From Chloroflexota bacterium (GTDB lineage: Bacteria; Chloroflexota; Dormibacteria; Dormibacterales; Dormibacteraceae): DNA of 64,000 nt. The stretch spans positions 42,150 to 106,149 of the forward strand of contig VBIW01000037.1 in the NCBI GenBank assembly GCA_005880915.1, written 5' to 3'. Under the pieces are notes generated by a model. It was not told the origin of the DNA and did not search any database. It saw only the letters and a program-made list of their open reading frames with translations. Below are positions 22,864 through 30,923 of the stretch, piece after piece (within the stretch, counting starts at the first letter, position 1; each line of letters begins with the position of its first letter). A program made the position numbers and the translations under genes.

Positions 22864-24336
22864 ATGAACCGCGCTGAGCGGCTGGCCCGGCTCCTGAGAG
22901 TCCTGGCCGCGATCATCGCGGAGCCTGGGCTGAACCCATTGGAGCTGGCTGACCGCGCGGGCGTCTCCGAACGTACCCTCCGCCGCGACCTGGCCCAGCT
23001 CCGCGAGCTGGGTTACGAGGTCGCCTACACAAGCGGGTACGAGGTACAGGAGAAGCTAAACCTGGATGGGCGCGCCAAGCGCCGGCCTCGGGGCCGGGGC
23101 GACGACGCGCTGCTGCAGGCGGTGGCCCAGGCGGTCGAGACGGCCGGCCTGTGGCGGGACACTGAGCACACCGAGGTCATCGCTCCTCGCCGCAACAAGG
23201 CACGCGCCTCCGGCCCCGCTGCGCTGGTCATGATCCCGAGCGGCGAAGAAGACCCGGACTTCAGGTACGCGACCGGCATGGGCATCGAAACAGGGCTCTA
23301 CATCCGGTACGCCGATAAGGACGATGTGCTGGTCACCAGCCCGCTCGAGGCCGACCGGGCTCGGGCCCAATCGCACGCGAGCAAGGTCGTCGAGGATCGG
23401 GAGGCCTATGTCCGAGACGCGTGGGCGCAGCTGGCGGCAACGATGCTGCGGGAAAAGGGGATCTCGCGCGCACGCATCGCACCGACGCTCCGAGCGGAAT
23501 ATCTCGAGGATCTCCGCGCGAGGGGGCTCGAAGTGGTGGTGGACCGCAACCTCTTCGTCGCGGAGCGGCGGCGCAAGTCGGTGCAGGAGGCTGAAGCAAT
23601 CCGCCTGGCTCAGCAGGCAGCCGAATGGGCCGTGGTGGCTGTCGTGCGCGAGCTCGCCGGGGCTCAGATCAAGGATGGGGTCCTCTGGTCAGATGGAACG
23701 CCGCTCACCTCCGAGCACCTGTACGCGCGCGCCCAGCTGGCACTCGGCGAAAAAGGCTTCACCTGCCCGGACATGATCGTCGCCGGCTCGCCGGACAACG
23801 CGCTGCCTCACTACCGCGGCGACGGCGCCATCAAAGCGAACGCCCCCGTGATCATCGACATCTTTCCGACCAGCCGCACGACGCACTTCAACGGCGACCT
23901 GACCCGGACGGTGGTCGTTGGCGAGATCAGTGACGAGGTGCGAAACATGCACGCTGCCGTCCTTCAGGCGATCGACGCCGGGATCGAGTCCATCGCGCCA
24001 GGGATTCCAGCCGAGGAACCCCACCTCGCGGTGTGTCATGTGCTCGTCGATCGCGGGTACGGCACCACAACCAAGGGCTACGAGGGCCGCGACGGCGTGG
24101 CACGGATGAACCACAGCACAGGCCACGGCGTCGGCCTGGCTGTGCACGAGGCCCCATCGCTGCGCCACACTGTCCGCGATCCGCTCCAGGAAGGCGACGT
24201 GGTCACGGTCGAACCGGGCCTGTACCTCCTGGGGCTTGGCGGGGTTCGAGTCGAGGACACGGGGATGGTGACGAAGCACGGTTTCCAGAACTTCACCACG
24301 CTGACCCGCAGCCTCGATCCGCGCGACTACCTCTAA
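22864..24336 (+). CDS. HTH domain fused to an M24 (Xaa-Pro peptidase-like) domain
   Basis: A 490-residue protein. Residues 1-62 form a DeoR/HTH_11-type winged helix (LELADRAGVSERTLRRDLAQ). After a basic linker, residues about 95-240 resemble a creatinase N-terminal domain and 250-490 a pitta-bread M24 fold. Metal ligands appear intact: D332 (IIDIFPTS), D345 (NGDLTRTV), the His of MNHSTGHGVGLAVHE, the Glu of VTVEPGLYL, and the Glu of GGVRVEDTG. The family cleaves Xaa-Pro peptides. A DNA-binding domain on such a peptidase is uncommon; the frame is continuous and the HTH begins 2 nt after a short untranslated stretch. An internal start that yields the peptidase alone (ATG 23230) cannot be excluded. 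Confidence 0.82.
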   Translation: MNRAERLARLLRVLAAIIAEPGLNPLELADRAGVSERTLRRDLAQLRELGYEVAYTSGYEVQEKLNLDGRAKRRPRGRGDDALLQAVAQAVETAGLWRDTEHTEVIAPRRNKARASGPAALVMIPSGEEDPDFRYATGMGIETGLYIRYADKDDVLVTSPLEADRARAQSHASKVVEDREAYVRDAWAQLAATMLREKGISRARIAPTLRAEYLEDLRARGLEVVVDRNLFVAERRRKSVQEAEAIRLAQQAAEWAVVAVVRELAGAQIKDGVLWSDGTPLTSEHLYARAQLALGEKGFTCPDMIVAGSPDNALPHYRGDGAIKANAPVIIDIFPTSRTTHFNGDLTRTVVVGEISDEVRNMHAAVLQAIDAGIESIAPGIPAEEPHLAVCHVLVDRGYGTTTKGYEGRDGVARMNHSTGHGVGLAVHEAPSLRHTVRDPLQEGDVVTVEPGLYLLGLGGVRVEDTGMVTKHGFQNFTTLTRSLDPRDYL

Positions 24337-24345
24337 GCCCTGCCC

Positions 24346-25014
24346 ATGCCGGAAAACGAGACGCTTGGCCAGCGCATCAAGCGGATCCGCACCGAGCGGG
24401 GTATGAGCCTCGCCAAGGTCGTGCGCGACGATTTCAGCCGCGCTTTCCTCAACCAGGTCGAGCTTGGCAAGGCGAGACCTTCGATCCGGGTCCTCCGAAT
24501 CATCGCCGACCGGCTCGGCACAGAGGTCGAGTACATCCTCGAGGGCCAGGAGGCGGGCATAGAACGCGAGCTCGCGCTCGAGAAAGGCCGGGTGCTGCTC
24601 GCGCGGGGGGAGACGCGGCGGGCGATGCTCGCCCTGAAGCCGGCGGTCGCTTCCTACGACTGGCCCCTCGGCTCAGACGCGCGGGTCTGCCGGGCGCAGG
24701 CCCTGCTCGTGATGGGGCGCAAGGACGAGGCGGCCGAGGTCATCGCGCGCGAGAAGAAGACGATCGAGCTCCATAACGACCGGCATCGCCTCGACCGCCT
24801 GCGCGCCGTCGAGCGGGGCGAACGGTTCCATTTCGAGGGCGACGCGGTCGAAGCCCACCTGCACCTGGCCGACCGCGCAGCACGGCACGGCAATCCACAC
24901 GACGAGCTGGAGCACTACCGCGCGGCGCGGATCCTTTTGGAGGTTAATCCTCCCCATTCATGGGGAGGTGGCGGCGAAGCTGCCGGAGGGGCTAAAGCCC
25001 CGACGGGAAGCTGA
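24346..25014 (+). CDS. XRE-family HTH regulator with TPR-like helices
   Basis: A 222-residue protein. Residues 6-62 form a Cro/XRE HTH (LGQRIKRIRTERGMSLAKVV followed by FLNQVELGKARPS). The remainder is made of helix pairs typical of TPR or SinR/RapA-like ligand domains. It begins 9 nt after the HTH-M24 gene, so both are co-transcribed; a peptide-sensing regulator next to a peptidase is a plausible theme. The last 25 codons run through a REP-like palindromic element (24949-25001) and are low-complexity Gly/Ala, so the C terminus was probably extended by insertion of that element. It overlaps the convergent gene by 23 nt. Confidence 0.82.
   Translation: MPENETLGQRIKRIRTERGMSLAKVVRDDFSRAFLNQVELGKARPSIRVLRIIADRLGTEVEYILEGQEAGIERELALEKGRVLLARGETRRAMLALKPAVASYDWPLGSDARVCRAQALLVMGRKDEAAEVIAREKKTIELHNDRHRLDRLRAVERGERFHFEGDAVEAHLHLADRAARHGNPHDELEHYRAARILLEVNPPHSWGGGGEAAGGAKAPTGS
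24949..25001. repeat. REP-like palindromic element
   Basis: Two adjacent hairpins: CCTCCCCA/TGGGGAGG with a 4-nt loop (24949-24968) and GGGGC-TAAA-GCCCC (24988-25001), separated by GTGGCGGCGAAGCTGCCGGA. This architecture (GGGGAGGTGGC...GCCGGAGGGG) is familiar from dispersed repeats in GC-rich genomes. It lies at the meeting point of two convergent genes and could act as a two-way terminator. I see no second full copy in the window. Confidence 0.55.
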
Positions 25015-25675
25015 AGGCGGGCGGCGGATTCACGTCCGGCGGCGCGATCTCGATCGTGATCACCTCATGCGACTTGAGCACGATGGCGCGCGGGTCGCCC
25101 GCGTAGGGCTGGGCGCCTTTGCCGTCCCCCAGGTCGATGTACACAGCGATCTTGTCCGTGGGGCTCAGCGTGAAAGTCGAGACGTGAGTGGCGTCGAGCC
25201 GCTGTGGCTGGCCGCCGTTGGCCTTGCTCCATGCGGTCCACACATCGAAGAACTGGCCGACGGTGAACGTATCGCTGGCCGGCGACTCGATGTGGACGAT
25301 GTTCTTGTTCGCCGCGTGGACGTGCAGCCAGTAGTAGCAGCTCACGTTCGTGCCGGTCGAATCGAGCTGGATCCCGACGTTGTCCGGGATGTTGACCACG
25401 TTGCCGTGGTACATGATCTGGATGGCGGCGTGGTAGTGCACCTGCGTGTGCTCGAGCTGGTCGCACTTGATCACACCCACTGACTGGGGCGTCGCCGCCG
25501 GCCTACCGAAATAGACGATTGCGGCGACCATGGCGATGACCAGCACGCCGAGGATGCCGCCGACCACGATCGGCAGCAGCGGTACGCCGGCCGTCTTCGA
25601 CCTGACCGGCGAGCGGCGACCGGCCTTGCCTTTGCCGGCGCCCGCGGCAGCCTTTGCTCGGGATTTGGGTGCCAT
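24992..25675 (-). CDS. membrane-anchored extracytoplasmic protein with His-rich motifs
   Basis: A 227-residue protein with a basic cytoplasmic head (Lys/Arg/Ala, 1-30), one membrane helix (LLPIVVGGILGVLVIAMVAA) and an extracellular domain. That domain carries HTQVHYHAAIQIMYHG, CYYWLHVHAANKNIVHIE and TVGQFFDVWTAW. The HxH and WLHVHA motifs could bind a metal ion, but no enzyme family is assigned. ATG 25675 has GGAG upstream. It is divergent from the rpsF operon, and the rpsF promoter overlaps its first codons. Confidence 0.65.
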   Translation of the reverse strand: MAPKSRAKAAAGAGKGKAGRRSPVRSKTAGVPLLPIVVGGILGVLVIAMVAAIVYFGRPAATPQSVGVIKCDQLEHTQVHYHAAIQIMYHGNVVNIPDNVGIQLDSTGTNVSCYYWLHVHAANKNIVHIESPASDTFTVGQFFDVWTAWSKANGGQPQRLDATHVSTFTLSPTDKIAVYIDLGDGKGAQPYAGDPRAIVLKSHEVITIEIAPPDVNPPPAFSFPSGL

Positions 25676-25693
25676 GACTCCGACTGGTAGAAT
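25665..25693 (+). promoter_or_regulatory. promoter of the rpsF-ssb-rpsR operon
   Basis: TTGGGT (25665-25670), a 17-nt spacer and TAGAAT (25688-25693). The transcript would start near 25700 and have a leader of about 100 nt with a strong AAGGAGG just before rpsF. Confidence 0.6.
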
Positions 25694-25733
25694 ACCGGCC
25701 TGACCTTTCTGGCCTCGGCCGGAGGATCTTAAT

Positions 25734-25752
25734 GGGCGCCCGGCGGGCGCCC
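25734..25752 (+). promoter_or_regulatory. hairpin in the rpsF leader, possible S6:S18 autoregulatory site
   Basis: GGGCGCCC-GGC-GGGCGCCC forms an 8-bp stem in the leader of rpsF. In many bacteria the bS6:bS18 complex binds a hairpin with a CCG-containing bulge in this leader to repress the operon. The neighbouring CCCGGCG and ACCTCCGC segments could supply such a bulge, but I cannot confirm the consensus by eye. Confidence 0.4.
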
Positions 25753-25802
25753 GGCGACCTCCGCTCGACCGGGGCCTCCACCCATAGGAAGGAGGTTCCC
25801 CA

Positions 25803-26207
25803 TTGAGGGATTACGAAGTTCTGTACATAGTTCGCGCCGACCTTGAAGACGACAAGGTGCAGGACGCGGTTAAACGAGTCAACACGCTGATCGAGCGGTC
25901 TGGCGGCGCCATCGAGCAGACCAACCTCTGGGGCAAGCGCAAGCTCGCTTACGAGGTCAAGCACCAGAAGGAAGGGTCCTATGTGCTCCAGGACTTCCAG
26001 CTCGACCCCAACCGCGTGCCTGAGCTCGAGGCCAGCCTCAAGATCACCGAGGAGGTCTTGCGCCATCTCATCGTGCGCAAGCCCGAGAAAGCAGCTCCCG
26101 TGACCGCCGTGGCGCCGCCGCCGGCGGAGGTCGTGCTGGAGCCGATCGCAGCGGAAACCGGCCAGGCGGCGGGTCCAGCGCGGGCGGATGGAGAGGAGAA
26201 CAAATAG
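25803..26207 (+). CDS. rpsF: small ribosomal subunit protein bS6
   Basis: A 134-residue bS6. It begins RDYEVLYIVRADLEDDKVQD and contains WGKRKLAYEVKHQKEGSYVL, both diagnostic. The C terminus has an Ala/Pro-rich extension beyond the core (about residues 100-134). The start is TTG 25803 with AAGGAGG at optimal spacing upstream. It is the first gene of the rpsF-ssb-rpsR operon; rplI, which often follows, is not present. Confidence 0.96.
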   Translation: MRDYEVLYIVRADLEDDKVQDAVKRVNTLIERSGGAIEQTNLWGKRKLAYEVKHQKEGSYVLQDFQLDPNRVPELEASLKITEEVLRHLIVRKPEKAAPVTAVAPPPAEVVLEPIAAETGQAAGPARADGEENK

Positions 26208-26669
26208 ATGTCGAACTTGAACAAGGCGCTGCTCATCGGTCGGCTGACCAAGGATCCGGAGATGCGCTACACCCCGAGCGGGACCGCGGTCACGAACTTC
26301 AGCATCGCTACCAACCGCTGGTCGAGCGGACCGGAAGGCGAGCGTAAGGAGTTCACCGACTACCACAACATCGTTGCCTACAACGCCGGCAAGCGAAACC
26401 TGGCCGAGATCGTGGCCCAGTACACGCGCAAGGGCGCGCTCGTCTTCATCGAGGGGCGCATCCAGACCCGCTCGTGGGAAGGGCAGGACGGACAGAAGCG
26501 GCGCACCACCGAGATCATCGCCAACGACGTGCAGTTCCTCGACAGCCGCAGCGGCGGCGGAGGCGCGGCCGACGGGACTCCGCCCGCGCGCCGACCCGCG
26601 GCAACCGATGACATCCCCGCTCCGGACGACGCGCCGCGCGACGTCGACCCGGACGAAATCCCTTTTTAG
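26208..26669 (+). CDS. ssb: single-stranded DNA-binding protein
   Basis: A 153-residue SSB with one OB fold: NKALLIGRLTKDPEMRYTPS, TNFSIATNRW, and KGALVFIEGRIQTRSWEGQD. After a Gly/Pro-rich linker it ends with the acidic tip DPDEIPF that recruits replication and repair partners. It protects single-stranded DNA during replication. It directly follows rpsF without a gap, the classic arrangement. Confidence 0.97.
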   Translation: MSNLNKALLIGRLTKDPEMRYTPSGTAVTNFSIATNRWSSGPEGERKEFTDYHNIVAYNAGKRNLAEIVAQYTRKGALVFIEGRIQTRSWEGQDGQKRRTTEIIANDVQFLDSRSGGGGAADGTPPARRPAATDDIPAPDDAPRDVDPDEIPF

Positions 26670-26679
26670 GAGCTAACCC

Positions 26680-26964
26680 ATGGCAGTCAGCCGTCCACCA
26701 CATCGCGAACAGACCGGATCTGGCCCAGGCGGTCCTCGCGGACCGAAGCGGCAGCACCGCAAGGTCTGCACTTTCTGCGTCGAGAAGATCGCGTACATCG
26801 ACTACAAGGAGATCTCGCGGCTGCGGCGCTTCGTCAGCGACCGCGGCAAGATCTTGCCCCGGCGCGTAACTGGAACGTGCGCCCGACACCAGCGACCGCT
26901 CACCACGGCCCTCGAGCGCGCCCGCGCGATCGCGCTGTTGCCGTACACGACGGAGCAGCATTAG
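26680..26964 (+). CDS. rpsR: small ribosomal subunit protein bS18
   Basis: A 94-residue bS18. The hallmark regions are [40 protein letters not shown] and [20 protein letters not shown]. Two cysteines at the start of the core (CTFC) and one later could bind zinc, as in the Zn-containing form of bS18. An AGGAG lies upstream of the ATG. Confidence 0.96.
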   Translation: MAVSRPPHREQTGSGPGGPRGPKRQHRKVCTFCVEKIAYIDYKEISRLRRFVSDRGKILPRRVTGTCARHQRPLTTALERARAIALLPYTTEQH

Positions 26965-27008
26965 GTCAAAATCACAGCGCCGCCTACACCCAGCGATGGA
27001 GCGCGCCC

Positions 27009-28169
27009 ATGACCTTTAACACGCAGCTGCGAATCCCCGGCCCGACGCCGCTCCCCGAGCGGGTGGTCCGGAGCATGAGCCGGCCGATGATCGACCACCG
27101 CGGGTCTGAGTTCGCGGCCATCCTGGGCGAGATCACCGCAGGAGCCAAGCGCGTCTTCAAGACCAAGCACGACCTGCTCCTGCTCACCAGCTCGGGGACG
27201 GGAGGCCTGGAATCGGCCGTGGCCAACCTCGTCTCGCCGGGTGACGAGGTCGTCGCCGCGCTGTGTGGAAACTTCGGCGAACGCTTTGCCGCCCTGGCCG
27301 CGGCCTACGGCGCCGAGGTGGTGCGCCTCGAGTTCGAGTGGGGCCAGCCCGTCGACGCGGACGACCTCCGGATACTCCTGGAGCGGCATCCGAAAGCGAA
27401 GGTCGTTCTGCTCACCCACAACGAGACCTCGACCGGCCTGACCAATCCGCTGCGTGAGCTGGCGCGCGTGGCGCGAGACGCAGACCGGATCGTTGTCGTC
27501 GACGGGGTGAGCTCGATCAGTTCCATTGAAATCGAGACGGACGCCTGGGGCATCGACGTCGCCGTGAGCGGGTCGCAGAAGGGCTGGATGTCGCCTCCGG
27601 GATTGGCGCTCGTCAGCGTCAGCGAGCGCGCGTGGGCGCAGCAGGCGAATGCCCGCTCGCCACGCTTCTACTTCGACTGGAAAGAGGCGAAGACCTGGGC
27701 GGAGAAGGGCATGACGCCGTTCACGCCCGCGATCCAGGTGGCGTTCGCCATGCAGGAGGGCCTGCACATGCTCGAGGAAGAGGGCCTGACCAACGTGTAC
27801 GAGCGGCACGCGCGCATGGCTCGGGCAACCCAGGCCGGCCTGCAGGCGCTCGGGTTTCATCTTTTCGCACAGGACGGATACCGCTCGAACACGGTGACGT
27901 CGGCGCTTCCGCCGCCGGGCCTGGAGGTGGCGGCGCTGCGCCAGCTGCTGGACACCAAGTACGGCGTGGTCATCGCAGGCGGCCAGGGCAAGATGACGGG
28001 CAAGATGGTCCGGGTCGGTCACCTTGGCGCGATCGCCGACGGCGACGTTGTGCAGGTGATCTGGGCCATCGAGCAGGCGCTGGAGGAGCTCGACATCGCG
28101 CCGGCTGACGGGCGCGGTGTGGCCGCGGTCACCGCCTCGGTGCAGGGCGTGCCGGCGACCGCGCGCTAG
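27009..28169 (+). CDS. class V aminotransferase (serine/alanine-glyoxylate type)
   Basis: A 386-residue PLP enzyme. It starts with QLRIPGPTPLPERVVRSM, has the phosphate-side motif LTSSGTGGLESAVANL, HNETSTGL, and VVDGVSSI, and the Schiff-base Lys K191 in VSGSQKGWMSPPGLA. Family members transaminate alanine, serine, glyoxylate or phosphohydroxypyruvate. Because serA follows 15 nt downstream, the likely role here is the phosphoserine (or serine) transaminase step in place of SerC. ATG 27009 is chosen; the open frame upstream runs into rpsR. Confidence 0.88.
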   Translation: MTFNTQLRIPGPTPLPERVVRSMSRPMIDHRGSEFAAILGEITAGAKRVFKTKHDLLLLTSSGTGGLESAVANLVSPGDEVVAALCGNFGERFAALAAAYGAEVVRLEFEWGQPVDADDLRILLERHPKAKVVLLTHNETSTGLTNPLRELARVARDADRIVVVDGVSSISSIEIETDAWGIDVAVSGSQKGWMSPPGLALVSVSERAWAQQANARSPRFYFDWKEAKTWAEKGMTPFTPAIQVAFAMQEGLHMLEEEGLTNVYERHARMARATQAGLQALGFHLFAQDGYRSNTVTSALPPPGLEVAALRQLLDTKYGVVIAGGQGKMTGKMVRVGHLGAIADGDVVQVIWAIEQALEELDIAPADGRGVAAVTASVQGVPATAR

Positions 28170-28184
28170 GCGCGGAGGGCGAGC

Positions 28185-29765
28185 GTGCCGAAAATCCTCG
28201 TCGCCGATCCTCTGGCGGAGGACGGGCTGGAACGTCTGCGCCAGGCGGGCGAGGTCACCGTGGTCAGCAAGCTGGGCGAGGCCGAGCTGATCGGGCAGAT
28301 TCCCGATTTCGACGCGCTGGTGGTGCGGAGCGAAACGCGTGTCACAGCCCGCGTCATCGAGGCGGGACGGAAGCTGCGCGTCGTCGGACGCGCAGGGGTC
28401 GGCGTGGACAACATCGACGTCGCGGCGGCGACACGGAAGGGGATCCTGGTCGTCAACGCCCCGCGCGGCAACATCGTCGCGGCGGCCGAGCACACGATGG
28501 CGCTGCTGTTTGCGCTCGCGCGTTGGGTGTTGCAGGCTGACGCGTCGGTCAGGCGCGGCGAGTGGACGCGCGCCAAGTTCGTCGGCGTTGAGGTTCGGGG
28601 CAAGACGCTGGGGGTCGTCGGCCTGGGCAATGTCGGCTCGGAGGTCGCCAAGCGGGCGCACGGCCTGGAGATGGATGTTGTCGCGTACGACCCGGTGGTC
28701 TCGGTCGAGCGCGCGGAGCTGTTCAACGTGGCGCTGGTCACTCTGCAAGAGCTGCTCGAACGGGCCGACTTCATCACCGTCCACGTGCCGCTCGTCGAAT
28801 CAAATCGAAACCTGATCGGCGCAGCCGAGCTCGCGCGCATGAAGCCGACCGCTCGGCTGATCAACACCGCGCGCGGCGGCATCGTCGACGAGGCGGCGCT
28901 GGCGGCCGCGCTTGAGTCCGGGCGGCTCGCTGCCGCTGCCGCTGACGTATTCGAAAAAGAGCCGCCGGGGGAGAACCGACTACTTACGCTGCCTAACTTC
29001 ATCGCCACGCCGCACATCGGCGCGTCGACCGCAGAAGCGCAGGTCTCAGTCGCCTTTGACGTTGCAGAAGAAGTGGCTGCCGTACTGGCGGGAGACCTCC
29101 CCCGCTTCGCCGTCAACGCGCCGGCGCTGCCACCCGAGGAGCTCACCTACCTCCGTCCGTTTGCGACCTTGACCGAGCGCCTCGCGGCGCTCCACGCCCA
29201 GCTTTTCGGCGGCCGCATCGGCGCAATCGAGCTCGACTTCGAAGGCGAGCTCGCAGAGCACGACGTGAACTTGCTTGTCGCGGCCGCTATCGAAGGAGTC
29301 CTCCAGCCGTTCACCGAGGAGCGGATCAACGCGGTTAACGCCCGGCTCATTGCAGGCAGTCGAGGCATCAAGCTCGTCGAGCGGCGCAGTCGCTCGCAAA
29401 GCAGCTACGCGAGCCTGGTCACCGTTCGCATCCACGGCCACGAGATCGCCGGCACGGTCCTGATGGGCGAGCCGCGTGCGGTGCGCATCGATTCGTTTCG
29501 AGTCGACCTCGTGCCGGAAGGCCGCTTCCTCGTCAGCCGCCACGACGACCGGCCAGGCGTGGTCGGCAGGGTGGGCACCATCCTCGGCGAGCACGACGTG
29601 AACATCGCGAGCATGCAGGTCGGCCGTGATGAGCCGCGCGGCAATGCGATGATGATTCTGGCCGTAGACGATCGGGTTGCGCCAGACGTGCTGACGCGGT
29701 TGAGAGGGGTTGGGGGGATGTCCGATCTGCGGTATGTAGAGCTCGGCTCTAACTCCGACGGCTGA
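28185..29765 (+). CDS. serA: D-3-phosphoglycerate dehydrogenase
   Basis: A 526-residue long-form SerA, first enzyme of serine synthesis. The substrate domain begins PKILVADPLAEDGLERL; the NAD fold has VVGLGNVGSEVAKRA; the catalytic region includes LINTARGGIVDEAALA and the His of FIATPHIGASTAEAQ. An intervening ASB domain (about 320-450) and a C-terminal ACT domain (SRHDDRPGVVGRVGTILGEH) allow serine feedback. GTG 28185 is preceded by GGAGGG. Confidence 0.96.
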   Translation: MPKILVADPLAEDGLERLRQAGEVTVVSKLGEAELIGQIPDFDALVVRSETRVTARVIEAGRKLRVVGRAGVGVDNIDVAAATRKGILVVNAPRGNIVAAAEHTMALLFALARWVLQADASVRRGEWTRAKFVGVEVRGKTLGVVGLGNVGSEVAKRAHGLEMDVVAYDPVVSVERAELFNVALVTLQELLERADFITVHVPLVESNRNLIGAAELARMKPTARLINTARGGIVDEAALAAALESGRLAAAAADVFEKEPPGENRLLTLPNFIATPHIGASTAEAQVSVAFDVAEEVAAVLAGDLPRFAVNAPALPPEELTYLRPFATLTERLAALHAQLFGGRIGAIELDFEGELAEHDVNLLVAAAIEGVLQPFTEERINAVNARLIAGSRGIKLVERRSRSQSSYASLVTVRIHGHEIAGTVLMGEPRAVRIDSFRVDLVPEGRFLVSRHDDRPGVVGRVGTILGEHDVNIASMQVGRDEPRGNAMMILAVDDRVAPDVLTRLRGVGGMSDLRYVELGSNSDG

Positions 29766-30906
29766 CGTCCGGGCGCTGCCCGGCGTCAGGTACTACCTGT
29801 CTCGGGCAGGTGACCCGCGCAATCTCGTCGCCCCGCCATATGACGTCATCCCCGAGTCGGACCTTCCGCACTATCGCGGGCTGTCGCCCTACAACGTCGT
29901 TCACCTGACGCGACCGGGAACCGACTATGAGGGCGCCGCCAGGACTTTCGAGCGGTGGCTGGACGAGCGAATCCTCGAACCCGACCCGCGCTCGATGTAC
30001 CTACACGAGGTGAGCTTCGACGGAAGAGTGCGCCGCGACCTCATCGCCGGGCTGCGCCTCCAGCCCTACTCGGACAAGGTTGTCCTGCCCCACGAGCGGA
30101 CGCATCGCGGCCCAAAGGAGGACCGTCTGGCCCTGCTGCGCGCGACGCGGGTCAGCCTCGAGCCGCTGTGGTTTCTCTACGACGGGGGCGCGACAGGAAT
30201 CCCTGAGATGCTGGAACGGGTTGCCTCGCGGGCGCCCGCTGTGTCGTTTACCGGGCCCGAAAACACCGACCACCGTCTCTGGGTGATCTCCGACCCGGCA
30301 ATTCACGCCACCGTCCATGCCACCCTGGAGCGCGTTCCGGTGCTGATTGCGGACGGCCATCACCGTTATGAGACTGCCCTCGCCTACGCCGGGGAGGTGG
30401 GCGGGGAGCCGGACGCCGCCTCCCGCTTCACACTTGCTCTCCTGACCGACCTGGCCGACCCCGGCCTCGTCGTCCTGCCCACTCATCGCGTCCTGAAAGC
30501 TGGAGTCGGGGTGACCGGCGGCGAGCCGAGGGGGTCCCTGGCGGAGACGCTGGACTCGCTGCGGGGAAGGGTGGCGGCCGGGGCCTACCGCAACCACCAG
30601 TACCAGGTCCTGCCCCTGGAGGGGGAGGTGGCCCTGGTGGAGCTCCATGAGCAGGTGATCGACAACATCCTCGGCAAGCGAGATCCCGAGGATTTCCTCC
30701 TCTACACACGCGATGCGGCAGAGGCCGTCCGGTGGGTGGACGAAGGCGTGGGCACGGCCGCCTTCTTCCTCGACGCGCCAGACCTGCACCAGGTTTTGAA
30801 GCTGGCCCGAGATGGGAAGACTCTCCCTCAGAAAGCGACATATTTCCATCCGAAACCACCCTCGGGAATGGTTTTCGATCGGCTGGAACGAGATCGACGT
30901 TTATAG
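29758..30906 (+). CDS. DUF1015 family protein, non-standard start
   Basis: A protein of about 382 residues. The family pattern starts at VRALPGVRYYLSRAGDPRNL, then VAPPYDVIPESD, SPYNVVHLTRPG, ADGHHRYETALAY, and LLTDLADPGLVVLPTHRVL. This conserved N-terminal part lies upstream of every ATG, GTG or TTG in the frame (the first ATG is at 29995, inside the domain). An in-frame stop at 29737 limits the start to 29740 onwards. ACG 29758, followed by GCT GAC GTC (A-D-V), sits where related proteins begin with Met-Ala-Asp-Val, and it overlaps the serA stop by 8 nt. It may be a rare ACG start, a mutated ATG, or a sequence error. Function of the family is unknown. Confidence 0.75.
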   Translation, partial: TADVRALPGVRYYLSRAGDPRNLVAPPYDVIPESDLPHYRGLSPYNVVHLTRPGTDYEGAARTFERWLDERILEPDPRSMYLHEVSFDGRVRRDLIAGLRLQPYSDKVVLPHERTHRGPKEDRLALLRATRVSLEPLWFLYDGGATGIPEMLERVASRAPAVSFTGPENTDHRLWVISDPAIHATVHATLERVPVLIADGHHRYETALAYAGEVGGEPDAASRFTLALLTDLADPGLVVLPTHRVLKAGVGVTGGEPRGSLAETLDSLRGRVAAGAYRNHQYQVLPLEGEVALVELHEQVIDNILGKRDPEDFLLYTRDAAEAVRWVDEGVGTAAFFLDAPDLHQVLKLARDGKTLPQKATYFHPKPPSGMVFDRLERDRRL

Positions 30907-30923
30907 TTAGGAACCCAAATAAA

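Noticed and set aside
26961..28784. 607-codon minus-strand open frame
   Set aside because: It runs antisense across both the class V aminotransferase and serA, whose plus-strand products are unmistakable; high GC creates the long shadow.
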